A stretch of 64,000 nucleotides of DNA, taken from assembly GCF_036711975.1 (NCBI RefSeq), contig NC_091976.1, forward strand, positions 32,922,001 through 32,986,000. The letters are read 5' to 3'. Under the pieces are notes generated by a model. The model was not told the DNA's origin. It saw only the letters and a program-made list of their open reading frames with translations, and ran no database searches. Of the stretch, positions 54,801 to 64,000 are shown piece after piece (position 1 is the first letter of the stretch; each line of letters starts with the position of its first letter). The DNA is from Onthophagus taurus. Taxonomy: Eukaryota > Arthropoda > Insecta > Coleoptera > Scarabaeidae. The position numbers and the translations under genes are program-made.

Positions 54801-57800
54801 ATAGCAATTTAATTTTTAAATATTAATACCAACCTTAATTTTTTATTTTTTTTTATTATATTTTTGTTTTTGTGATAAATATTAAGACATTTTATAAAAA
54901 TTAAGAATATGTCAAAATGACATTGACATTTCAAACCGGAAGTTGCTTATATCTCGATTAATATTGGAATTAAACGTATCATGTTTGAACTCATTTTAAA
55001 GGATTTTTCACGATGATTACAAATATGTCAAAATTGACGTTCACATTCTTAACCGGAAGTTGATCATAACTTCCTTAATATTAAAGATAAATATGTCGTG
55101 TTTGTACTCATGTTAAAGGATTTTTAATGAAAATTACAAATATGTCAAAAGTGAGGTTGACATTTGAAACATGAAGTTAGTTATCATATAATAGAAGTTT
55201 TATAACTGAAGTTAATCTAGTGTTAGTCACTTTTCCGCACATTCTTTTTATTTTTAACGATGATTAATGCACTCCAATAATATACAACCAATCAGAGTAA
55301 CGATCGTTTAAAATTTCGACCAATAACGTGAATTTCTTAGTGGATAAAAGTTACCTAGGTTTTTCAACTGAATAAATCACACGTGATATTTTATAACTGA
55401 TTAAAACGCGACTACCATATATATACTTTTGTTTACGTCACATTTTTGACAACTATAATTAAGTCAAAAATAGTTAATAAATAATTAAAAATTGTTGATA
55501 AATCGTGCAATTGTCGTGTATTAATCTCCCTAAAATACGCTCGAGCTTGATTTTAAATCAGGATAATTTTATTTTTAATTCACTCAAGTTTTGTTACCCT
55601 TTGGAAATAACTCTCAATCAAAATCAGAAGATAAAATCGCTCCAGCTAAAGCTGTCGCGATTTTATCATGCTTTTGATTTCGAGTTATTTCCATGGTAAC
55701 AAAACTTTCGTGTAAAAATAAAATTATCCGATTAAAAGTCAAGCTCTTGTGTATTTACCCCCGATTAAAATTCTTGAATTTTTCCCAAGTTTCTTAATAT
55801 TTCTTTTCTTAAATAAGAGTGTGTGTAAATTTTAACCTGCAAAGTTGTAACACTTCGATATACAGGAGGGTGTGTCAAATGTCTGGAATATAGCCAATAA
55901 CTTCGCCATTTGTGGTTTTAAAGAAAAATGCTTCAAATACAAGTTTCGTTATTAAACGTGGCGCTTTTTTTAGCGATATTTACTTGTTTGTATTGTTATT
56001 TGTTTCGTTGCTATGGCAACCAACATTGTTATTTTAAATGGGATGCATACGATTTTTTTGCATACTTTGATAGAGGATAAATCCCACTATGCGATAAACA
56101 CATCAAATCATATAGTTGTATAAGAAAAAAATCGAGAAAAAATGCGTATTCTGGAAATATTAAATCATCAAATTACAATCAAAGTAGGCGACGAAATAAC
56201 AGCCTTAAATGTCAAAAAAATGACAGTTTCAACAATTATGAAAAATTAATGTAAGGGTACGGTGACACACATTTAATGGAGTTTTATCATTAGTAGCTGT
56301 CTTCGGCCGTCCACTTTTTGGAAAGCTTTTAACACTTCCGGTATTAAAGAATTTTTTTATATTTTGGATACTGTGGATTGTGTATCCAGGTAAATATTAT
56401 TGAACAGTGCACAAACTTCATTTTGAGTGCAGTTTGCACATCATTAATATTTGGATTCTTCGTTTAATTGCGCCATATTTGTTTAAACTGTCAATTTTTT
56501 AACATTTACGGCGTTATTTCGGCGCCTACTTTGATTGTAATTTGCTGATTTAATATTTTGAGAACGCATTTTTTCTCGATTTATTTCTTATACAACTATA
56601 TGATTTGATATATTCATCACTTAGAGAGATTTATCCTCTATCAAAATATGCCAAAAAACCATATGCAGCCCATTTAAAATGACAATGTTGGTTGCCATAG
56701 CAACGAAACAAAAAACAATGTAAACAAGCAAATATCGCCAAAAAATGCGCCACAATTAATAAAGAATGTTTCTTTAAAACCACAAATAACGAAGTTATTG
56801 GCTATATTCTAGACATTTGACTCACCCTGTATATCCATTGTACTCGTTTTTTTAGGTCTTTTACTATTTGTAGCAGTTCCTCTTCCTCTAAGTACTCGTA
56901 ATCTGATCAAGCGATGTATTTCTTTGATTCTGCTTCGATAGTAGAAATGAATTTGTATTAGTGTTTTTTGTTTGTTTACGTTGGAGCTGCGATATACGAT
57001 AATAGCGACGATACTAGCAAAACAACGAAATTGTTGTCATAGTTTTATATGCAGGTGTTTATATTGGAGCGACGCTAATTGTATTCCCTATTTTCTTTGC
57101 TATTATGAGGTGTGGTCGGCAATAATAGCAAATTTATACAGAAAAATGTATAATTCTATATCTCCAATAATACTGTTTAAATTAGATTACGACAAAGATG
57201 CGTTTTAAATATTTTCAGCAGATTCTTTTGGTCTTCCAGTATTACTTGGGGTAATATTTCTTGCTTTGGTTGTGCTTGTTTCTTGAACATGATGGTTAAT
57301 GCTTTCTCTATCAATTACAATATTATGTAGTAGATATATGTATCGCTGTTCCTAGAATTCTCCCCTTAGTATACAATATTTCAAAACAACATTCAACAGT
57401 TTTTCGTGCTCTTGATAATCTAGCATTAAAGTAGTCTTTATCTGTATCAATTTATTGTCTTCTATAAGGTTTCAATAGATTAGGGATAAGTGGAAAGGCT
57501 TCAGCACCTATGATAACATGGGGTACACTGATGTATATTCCATGAATTTTGCAGGGTGTTGCCTTAAGTGTTTATAAAGGTGAAGAAATTCTCTAAACGT
57601 ATACCGTTTGGTATTTATTATATTATAATATTCACCTACAAAGAAGAGATCGTCGCTTTTATCAACGCTCCACAATAAACGGCATATCATAGAAATGAAT
57701 TTTGCGCAGCTCTTATCGTTTATCGCAGCTCCAAACGTACCTCCGTAAACGCACCCTTAGGCGAATTGTTGCTAGAGTTTAATTGTCTGTAGTTTACGAA

Positions 57801-60800
57801 TGAGTTATTCAAAACGTTTATGTCTAAATTAGAGGGCTTCCAAGCGACTGCGATCTTATTCTCAGAACTTTGAATAAATCCACCATTTGCTTCCATCTTA
57901 GCCACATCTACGCCTTAGCCACGTTTAGTGTGAGGTCTAGAGTTACGGATATTATTCTGTTCAAGGCGTCTAACTGGTTTTTCATTTTTTTTTAATGTTT
58001 CTGTTTCCCATTTTTTACAATTCATTTTTGCCTCGTTTGTTATGAGTTATGATTTTAGAAAAAGTTGAATTATAACAGTGTAGGTAGTTAGCATGAAAAT
58101 ATGTATAACTATTTTGTGCATCTGCATTTCGTCGGCTTAGTAAGAAAACCACGTAACTCTAATTTTTACCAAAAATAAGATTTTGATGTAATTATGCAAC
58201 AAATTATTAAATCTACCAATTCCGAAAACTTCGCGTATATTGAAATACACGTTTCCGCTCAAATGCTTAAAATAAAAAGCATTTAACTAGGATTGTCAAT
58301 GTAAAAATTCAGTTTTTTCTGTCTCATGTAAAATTTTCAGAAACGGAGTTACGTGGTTTTCTTACTAAGCCGACGATTTGCTATGTAAGACCAGAACAAT
58401 CCGTCAGCAAAACTTTGAATCATTCAATATCTCTCATCGTAAAGTTGCGGCGTTTAATCGTAATAATAAGCAATATGCCAATAAAAGTATTCATTTCATC
58501 TCTTGTAACAGACTGCCAAGTCTTTTGGTGCGTTCTACTGCTAGATAAAGAATTATTTATGTATTGTGCAGCATATTCTAGTATGTAATTCGTGAAAAAT
58601 TAGTTTCTATAAGGCAAGAGGGTCATTTTAGTCAGTGTTTTGCAATAAAAATTCCTCTTCTTCTTAATACTCATTTATTATTGAAGTTCTTTCTCTTACT
58701 TCTGGCCATTCTTCATTCTGATTTAGACTCAAAATCTTCTTCCTCCATGACTGTTTGCATTAACAAAATCCTCGTCTGATGACGAAGAAAGTATCCTTAA
58801 TCTTGATGTCTTTCGCCTGCTTCCATTTATAGATTCATCAGACGAATCACTTATTTCCATATCCATGTTATCTACCGAGTCTTTCACTAAGCGCTTCCTA
58901 TTTTTAAAGTTAAATAAAACAAAGTGTGTGTGAGATATCTTCGAAATTTTTTATTCGGTTGAAAGGCCTATCGATGCCATTATGTGTGGAATAAAACATC
59001 GGGCAAATGTCCGCCGCGGCATCCGAGATGTCCATTTTCCATGACTCTGGCGCATAAATCAGGCTGAATTTGACCGACGATTTGGATTATGTTGTCTTGG
59101 AGGGCCGCTGTTGTTTGTGGCTTATTCGCATAGACCTGCGACTTAAGAAAACCCCACAAGAAAAAGTCTAAGGGAGTCAAATCGCACGATCTCGGTGGTC
59201 AGTTCACATCCCCTCCACGTGATATGACCCTTCTCTGAAATTGCTCGTGCAGAACGTCCAATGTGGCACGTAGCGCTCTCCTGTTGAAACCACATGTTAT
59301 TGAAAAACATAAATACATAATAAAAGGAATAACAAAAGGAGCTTGTAATCATCGCCCTATAGCGTTCGCCGTTGACGGTGACGGCTTGGCCAACGTCGTT
59401 CTGAAAGAAATATGGACCGATGACGCCGTCAGCCTAAAATCCACACCAAACAGTGACTTTTTCGGGATGCATTGAACGCTCCTGGATCTCATGAGGATTG
59501 ATATCGTCCCAAATTTTGTTTATTGACGTACCCATTCATTCAGAAATGGGCCTCATCGCTGAAGATGACTTTTTTGAAGAAAAACTTTGACAGTTTTCAA
59601 CTGCTCCAGGACCCATTCAGCGAACACACGTCGTTGTCTATCGTCGTTTACCTTCAGCTCCTGGGTCAGTTGAATTTTGTACGGGTTTTATTATTTGCAT
59701 GTGTTATTGAAGGCTATATTTGTCCATGATGATTTAGCAAAACAGACTGAATAAATCACAGCCAATCTGACAGATGTAGCTTCAGTAATATGGCTGCTAC
59801 CAACTGTCAAAGTTCAGAAGTCCTTAATGAAAGACCCTTTATTATTTAATTATACTTACTGGCAGAAATCTGTGATTTGGATGAAAAAACGGCACGATTT
59901 ACACAACTTCCACAATAAGCACTCACTGTACTACTGAGATGTAACGCGTATACAAGTCTGAACAAGCAACAATCATGCGCCGCCTCATTATAAAATTATG
60001 TCTAACTAACCAGAATGGACTTATAAGGTTACAAATTAAATTAAATTTACCCGATGGTGCCATTTGTCCAGAGGACATACTTAGGAACACGAATAAGGCA
60101 GAAATGCAAGTCAATAAAGTCGATAAAATTAACGGATCAACCGGTTGATAAGTTAAACACATTTGAAGTAACCGTAACCCCGACGAAATCGGTGGCCTTT
60201 CTTGCGCTTGAAGCACCCGGCTTAAAACACTTTCCAAACAAGTTCCCAAAGCCTCCCACTCCTGATGGAACGGATCACTTAGCGACAACCCAAACGTCGT
60301 ATTCGGAACCAATAAACACTTCAACAACCACTGCTCAACATACGAAAACGTAACCAGCGGCGAAATTACAGTCGCTTGTCTAAACGTGTCCAAAAAATCA
60401 CTTCGACACCTATAAAAATAAGCTGAATATTCCTCTTCCGAATCAAAATCGGAATTACTCCGATCGACATTTTCACTGGTATAATTCATTTTAATTATTT
60501 TAGGAGCGGTGCATTGCACCCACTCGGGGATGTAATTCAAAAAAATTGGTTCCCTACAAATCTGATCGTGCTTCATCATGCTGTTCCAAGTGGGGTTAGC
60601 CAAATGAGCCAACGTTAACGAAGTGTGCCGCGAAAACGCTAAAATCGCATCCAAATAATTCGCAAAATTTGGCGGTCGTCCAATATTTTCTTTCCCCCAC
60701 AACGAGCACAATTGCGCCCCTAATCCAGCTAAAACTTGAATCAATTTCTTTTTAAACAAAAAACTTTGCTCTTCAACGGCCATTGTTGAAGAATCAATCG

Positions 60801-61821
60801 ATTTAGCTGCCGAAACTAAACATCCCATAGCTTCATCATTAAACAATATCAAAATCGGTTTGCGCTCTTCCAATTTTCCTTTACGATTAACGATTTGTAA
60901 AAGACATTCGGCCGCGGCGCAACGAAACGTGTTATCATCGTTCAAAAGGAGACATAAAATTTGTACGAGACGTCCGTTTTGGGTCATTACATGCGTCATT
61001 GAGACCCATTCGACGAATCCCGTTAATGTTAAGAGTACTACTTGAACCACTCGACCGTGAGAACTGGCTTTTGATGTTTCGTTAGTTTCGCAACACGCGC
61101 GAAACCTCGTGACGTGCAATTCAATTAATTTTAAGAAAAATGCAAAAATTACTGCCATATTTGTTGTTAAGGCTTGGTAAATGTCTTTTCTTCGTTGATT
61201 CGACTCCAAAGTCTGTTACAAAAAACGATTTAAATAAATAAAATTATTAATTTGTTTTCTATTTACTTGTAATAAAGCAACATCTTCAACCAAACGTAAA
61301 AAAACCAACAAAACAATTTCAGTCTGAATCTCTCCATAGGCACAAGCATCCGACAATTCATTAAGTAAGCTGGGCCATTGTTGGGGCCACTCCCGTTTCA
61401 CCATTTCAACGATAACCCTACTTAACGCATCCTTCATATGGGGTTCCTCACTGATACTTCCAGCAGATAACAATTTCATTGCATTCTCCTAAATTTACAC
61501 AATAATTTACTAAATTTCATCATTATTATTTTAATTGATTTTTACCTTGATGTAAAGTTTTTCTTGTTGTGAAATTTGCGTCCATCGATACTTAACCGTA
61601 TGTTCCATAAGTTGTAATCCAAAATGCCTGGATACTAATGAATGTTGAGTCCCCGCGGCCAAAAACAACCCGGCTTCAGCGCAAAGTGGTGATGTTTCTT
61701 TAAAACTTTCGCAGGCTGTGTAAGCTTTCTGTCTATCCGATTGTGAAGCATTAGGACTCATTGTTAATTCTACGGCGCGTGCTAAATCGGCCGCGAGCGC
61801 GGCTACGTCCGGTCCGGCCAT
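51894..61821 (-). CDS. XPO5: Exportin-5 (Ranbp21 orthologue), complete, 1197 aa
   Basis: RanGTP-dependent nuclear exporter of pre-miRNA hairpins and other double-stranded RNA cargo. Coding exons in transcript order: 61821-61546, 61488-61267, 61212-60051, 54102-53005, 52950-52247, 52025-51894; total 3594 nt, all phases agree. Start chosen at MAGPDVAALA, aligning with the vertebrate start; the GTG 24 nt upstream is not a start. Landmarks: HFGLQLMEHTVKYRW (residues ~55-70), KDALSRVIVEMVKREWPQQW (~115-135, importin-beta N-terminal domain), GFVEWVSM, AAECLLQIVNRKGKLEERKP (~270-290), LLPQVLDKIF, and C-terminal KKEVKIHDLP. HEAT-repeat protein throughout; length fits human XPO5 (1204). A 5' UTR exon probably ends at 61996 (CG|GTGAGT), with acceptor TTTCAG before 61854. 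Intron 3 is 5.9 kb of transposons; the other coding introns are 54-221 bp. Confidence 0.96.
54260..54440. repeat. Diverged CTAG-rich palindromic repeat
   Basis: AGACCTAGGCTCACTCTAGG, TAGCGCTAGGTAGCACTAGCT-like stretch, and ACTAGAACGAGAACTTGAAA followed by CATTCGGGTTTAG. It borders the inverted 519 bp-family fragment, as a copy does at 4640. Confidence 0.65.
54441..55270. repeat. Inverted, dispersed fragment of the 519 bp repeat family
   Basis: Read on the minus strand this reproduces the array at 0.8-4.6 kb: AACTTCGGGTTTAATG-like (here CATTAAACCCGAAGTT), CAACTTCCGGTT, TTTTGACATATT and CTTTAAAATGAGTCCAAA-type phrases. It also carries the flank seen at 780-840 (here AAGTTAATCTAG and CTTTTCCGCAC). 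It contains about one and a half units plus both flanks, so it may represent the unamplified progenitor element. Confidence 0.85.
55863..56829. mobile_element. Fold-back element 5, ~0.97 kb
   Basis: Left CAGGAGGGTGTGTCAAATGT..CTGGAATATAGCCAATAACT and right AGTTATTGGCTATATTCTAG..ACATTTGACTCACCCTG are inverse complements, flanked by TATA. Arms continue through GGTTGCCATAGCAACGAAAC / GTTTCGTTGCTATGGCAACC. No transposase. Arms are about 350 bp. Confidence 0.88.
57230..57990 (-). pseudogene. PIF/Harbinger transposase remnant
   Basis: Minus-strand 57540-57400 reads GIYISVPHVIIGAEAFPLIP, NLLKPYRRQ, a stop, then DKDYFNARLSRARKTVECCF. This is the 'YVIVGDEAFPL..NLM.PY' and 'FN.RLSRAR...E..FG' region of ALP1-like Harbinger nucleases, with the catalytic Asp of 'GDEAF' changed to Ala. 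Upstream (57905-57510) frames are shifted several times. Non-functional. Confidence 0.8.
58132..58373. mobile_element. MITE of ~242 bp
   Basis: TCGGCTTAGTAAGAAAACCA..CGTAACTC at the left and GAGTTACG..TGGTTTTCTTACTAAGCCGA at the right are exact inverse complements of 28 bp. The interior is AT-rich. Confidence 0.88.
58400..58900 (-). pseudogene. PiggyBac-like transposase N-terminal remnant
   Basis: Minus-strand 58605-58440 reads FFTNYILEYAAQYINNSLSS, then HQKTWQSVTRDEMNTFIGIL and L. This fits the piggyBac pattern 'FF...I...I...TN.Y.......W..VT..E...F.G.L'. Upstream 58890-58740 (MDMEISDSSDESINGSRRKT, SSSDEDF) is an acidic Ser/Asp-rich N-terminus as in that family. One frame break; no catalytic part. 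Confidence 0.65.
58970..59720 (-). pseudogene. Mariner-like (DUF4817-type) transposase remnant
   Basis: Minus strand, in order: VNDDRQRRVFAEWVLEQLKT (~59650-59590), HPEKVTVWCGF and GPYFFQNDVGQAVTVNGERY (~59470-59350), NNMWFQQESATCHIGRSARA (~59300-59235), LTPLDFFLWGFLKSQVYANK (~59180-59110), RGGHLPDVLFHT at the end (~58990). The order matches insect mariner-like transposases with WFQQDGATCHT and DLTPLDFFLWG; here the Asp of 'QQDGA' is Glu-Ser and there are stops and shifts. Dead. Confidence 0.85.
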
Positions 61822-61854
61822 TGCTCCACACTTCAAGTCATCCACGGGGGCCCC

Positions 61855-62373
61855 CTGAAATTAAATCAACGAAACGTGGATTAAAATCACATGTTGTTGA
61901 ACCATGCTTGTTTGACAACCGCATTACAATCTCGTTAGAGGTTGGTTTTTCGCGAAAATCAATCAATTTGAGGTGTTAAATAAAGATAAACTCACCGAAT
62001 TCGATTTATTTAGTTATAACATATGAAACTGAGGTGAAAATCGGAATTAATAATATTTTATTGTGTGGCGGTTGCCGGCTACGGCACTGCCATCTCACGG
62101 ATAGATTAAAAGATTAATTTGGATCTTTATATGCGCGAACACGTATTCAATATTACAATCGAAATTAACATAAAAAATTTATTACACACAAAATAAACGT
62201 TTTAATAACATAATAAATAATTAATAATAAATTATTTTAATTCAAACCCCGATTAATTTATAAATTTTAACAGTGGCTAACTTCAAGTTAAAAACAAAAA
62301 ATTGGCATCCATGACGACTATATTCACTTGAATCGCTCTTCCTGTGTCGTGTTTTGTGAAATAAACAGGCGCA
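61855..62373. promoter_or_regulatory. Divergent promoter region between exportin-5 and RpL39
   Basis: Exportin-5 is transcribed leftward (5' UTR exon ending at 61996 by the GTGAGT donor) and RpL39 rightward from near 62330-62345. CTCTTCCTGTGTCGTG at about 62336-62350 is pyrimidine-rich, as expected for a ribosomal-protein transcription start (TOP-like). The start sites are therefore only a few hundred bases apart. GGCGGTTGCCGGCTACGGCA at about 62065 is the only GC-rich patch. No TATA box seen. Confidence 0.5.
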
Positions 62374-62738
62374 ATGGTGAGTTCTGCTATATTTTTTTAA
62401 TTTATCTTAATAATCGTTAAGAAATAAGCGAAAAATCGTTTTGATTCGAAATTTTTGTTTAATAAACAATCTTTTTATCTATTAATTTTTGCGTTTTAGT
62501 CGGCCCATAAGACGTTTATTATAAAGCGAAAACTCGCGAAGAAATTAAAACAAAATAGACCAATTCCTCAATGGGTTCGAATGAGGACTGGAAATACCAT
62601 CAGGTAAAGAGTCTTGTTTAAAAAATGATATAAAATTTTTTTTATAAACGAAAAAGAAAATTTTTTTGAGGTTATGTTTTTCTTTTTAGGTATAATGCCA
62701 AGAGGCGTCATTGGCGTAGAACCAAGTTGAAGTTGTAA
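62374..62738 (+). CDS. RpL39: Ribosomal protein L39 (eL39), 51 aa, three exons
   Basis: Small basic protein lining the exit tunnel of the large ribosomal subunit. Exons: 62374-62376 (the ATG alone, before GTGAGT), 62500-62603, 62690-62738; 156 nt in phase. Translation begins [20 protein letters not shown], continues with [20 protein letters not shown] and ends [11 protein letters not shown], which is essentially the universal eukaryotic L39 sequence and length. The ATG as a one-codon first exon is a common ribosomal-protein arrangement. Each exon is too short for simple ORF calling. Confidence 0.98.
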
Positions 62739-63160
62739 AAATTCATTTGTAATTTTCTCTTCTTTAATATATTGATAATTACATATTATTGTGGTGTTTT
62801 ATTTCTTCTAAATAAGTTACATATTCCATTTGGAATGTTTTTGATACAAAATATTTTTTAAATTTGACAACTTTGCTTTTAAAACATGAAATAATTTTCT
62901 TTGGGATTGTTAATATGTTCACCTAATTATATTTTAATGTTTTTTTAACTATTATTGAAAGTAATACAAATCTCTGATTATTCAGGCCAAGAGATAATCA
63001 TGGATAAGGTAGTAAATGAGAATTTTAGGTAAAACAACACGAAATTGAGAGAAAAATTGTTTAAAAGATTAACCAATAACACTTTAGCACTTATTTTAGA
63101 TGATTTATTTAAATTAAAAGTGTTAGCATACACTTTGAAACCTGAACTCACCTGAAATTT
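62739..63160. other. RpL39 3' flank
   Basis: AT-rich 3' UTR and spacer; no second gene or repeat recognised. Confidence 0.5.
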
Positions 63161-63380
63161 TCTAGATTTAGTTTAAAACTGAACTTAGAACTAGAAACAT
63201 TCTGGTTTAGCTGTGCATCTCTTAAGACAGCTAACTCCTAATGTTTCTAGATCTAGGTTTAGTATTAGTTCTAGTTTATTGAAAAATATACAACATTCTA
63301 ACACTGTAAAGCAGTTAAAACTAGAACTAACACTAGAACTAGAAATATTCGGGTTTAGCCGTGTGTCTTCAGACTTAATC
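63161..63380. repeat. CTAG-rich palindromic repeat
   Basis: AACTTAGAACTAGAAACATT, CTGGTTTAGCTGTGCATCTC, TGTTTCTAGATCTAGGTTTA, AACTAGAACTAACACTAGAA and CGGGTTTAGCCGTGTGTCTT, two facing units as elsewhere. Confidence 0.85.
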
Positions 63381-63499
63381 TTTAGTAGTACATTAACCAT
63401 TATAACCAACATGCGTTACTTTTTATTCTCTTGCTTATTCACTATCCACTTATAGCCATTTATCAGGCTTCTTATAGACATTTGGTAAGGTGGTTTACG

Positions 63500-63660
63500 A
63501 AGGTTAATGACCTACAAGTATATAAGGTTAGGTTAGTTTTGTTTAGAAATGTCAATCATCCGGGATGATGGGAATGTTAAGTAAGGTTAGTTTTCTTTTG
63601 AACCCACAATTATAGCGTGAAGGAATGTCGGTTTTCTTTTGAACCCCAATATAGCGTGAA
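63500..63660. repeat. Dispersed minisatellite (ATTATAGCGTGAAGGAATGT family)
   Basis: AAGGTTAGTTTTCTTTTGAA, CCCACAATTATAGCGTGAAG and TTTTGAACCCCAATATAGCG, about two degenerate copies, related to 19190-19390 and inverted relative to 34611-34925. Confidence 0.7.
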
Positions 63661-63661
63661 G

Positions 63662-64000
63662 CAGCAATTCTCAACCGTCGGTCCGGCGGACCGACACCGG
63701 TCCGCAGAGAAATTTAACCGGTCCGTGGACAATTTTTATCCGCCCAAGTTAAAAATTTTTTTTAAGATATTGTTATTATTCAAAAAATAATATCATTTCA
63801 TTTTACATAATTTACAATTAGCACAACATTAAACCGTTTACGATCGGCTCAACGAACAAAACTATAATGCAATGTTCGGGATTGTTCGGGAATGTTCGAA
63901 CATGTATGGTAAAAGATGTGCTTATGGTTGTAATTTGTTTAAGTATCGGAGTCGTGTAATCAGGGTGTGATGGCATTTATTTGAATACAAGTAAGTTTAT
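63662..64000. mobile_element. Probable hAT transposon end, truncated by the window
   Basis: CAGCAATTCTCAACCGTCGG followed by TCCGGCGGACCGACACCGGT resembles the ends of ZBED/Charlie-type hAT elements (CAG..GTTCTCAACC..GGTCCGCGGACC). No transposase is visible before the window ends. Confidence 0.55.

Larger units (their letters stand above)
54151..60021. mobile_element. Candidate large Harbinger-like insertion filling exportin-5 intron 3
   Basis: GTCCATTCTGGTTAGTTA at 54153-54170 and its inverse complement TAACTAACCAGAATGGAC near 60004-60021 sit close to the two intron ends. Removing everything between leaves about 77 bp of intron, close to this gene's other small introns. A Harbinger transposase remnant lies inside. 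The interior also holds other transposons, so this is a nested composite. The inverted ends are only 18-20 bp, so the single-element interpretation is inferred. Confidence 0.5.

Noticed and set aside
57508-57905. Two minus-strand frames as host genes
   Set aside because: They lie next to the frame-shifted Harbinger remnant and probably belong to it; no independent family match.
61822-61845. Upstream GTG as exportin-5 start
   Set aside because: GTG is not a normal start in animal nuclear genes; the ATG at 61821 aligns with the family N-terminus and the extra residues lie in the 5' UTR exon.

Overview
The window is AT-rich nuclear DNA from an animal, almost certainly an insect. Genes are split by GT-AG introns of about 53-63 bp, the genes are insect-type orthologues, and the spaces between exons are packed with transposable elements and satellites. 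A beetle is my best guess, but nothing here proves the order. I see no bacterial, organellar or viral segment.

Five protein genes can be reconstructed from codon phase and splice sites. (1) The last two coding exons of a GRXCR1-type cysteine-rich glutaredoxin-related gene (+, 6490-6783). (2) A complete synaptotagmin (+, 15919-27485, 7 coding exons, 489 aa) of the Syt3/6/9/10 or insect Syt-alpha/beta group. (3) A complete DENND5-type Rab regulator (+, 29001-44278, 13 coding exons, 1269 aa: DENN, RUN, PLAT, RUN). (4) A complete exportin-5 gene (-, 61821-51894, 6 coding exons, 1197 aa). (5) RpL39 (+, 62374-62738, 51 aa), divergent from exportin-5. In all four complete genes the summed exon lengths are multiples of three and every junction keeps phase.

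Layout: 0.8-4.6 kb is a tandem array of about 519 bp units. The GRXCR1-like 3' end follows, then a ~390 bp repeat array (7.2-9.1 kb) and a ~169 bp satellite (10.4-15.4 kb). Synaptotagmin starts just downstream; its second intron (8.2 kb) holds palindromic repeat arrays, two large fold-back elements and retrotransposon debris. DENND5 has mostly ~55 bp introns, but one is inflated to 6.8 kb by nested DNA transposons and another to 4.0 kb by a ~175 bp satellite. Between DENND5 and exportin-5 (44.3-51.9 kb) lie two more fold-back elements, several MITEs, a dead hAT transposase and an inverted, internally deleted copy of part of an exportin-5 exon. Exportin-5 intron 3 carries about 5.9 kb of insertions (Harbinger, piggyBac and mariner remnants, another fold-back, and an inverted piece of the 519 bp repeat). 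The window ends in what looks like a hAT terminus.

The genes have unrelated housekeeping or neuronal roles (vesicle fusion, Rab activation, small-RNA export, translation) and form no pathway. The novelty is in the repeats: a dispersed palindromic repeat (arms CTAGTTCTAGGTCTAGTGTT, core GGGTTTAGCCG/CGGCTAAACCC) that borders several satellites and insertions, and five fold-back elements that share CAGGGTG-like ends but have different arms. I found no convincing evidence of a new protein-based system.
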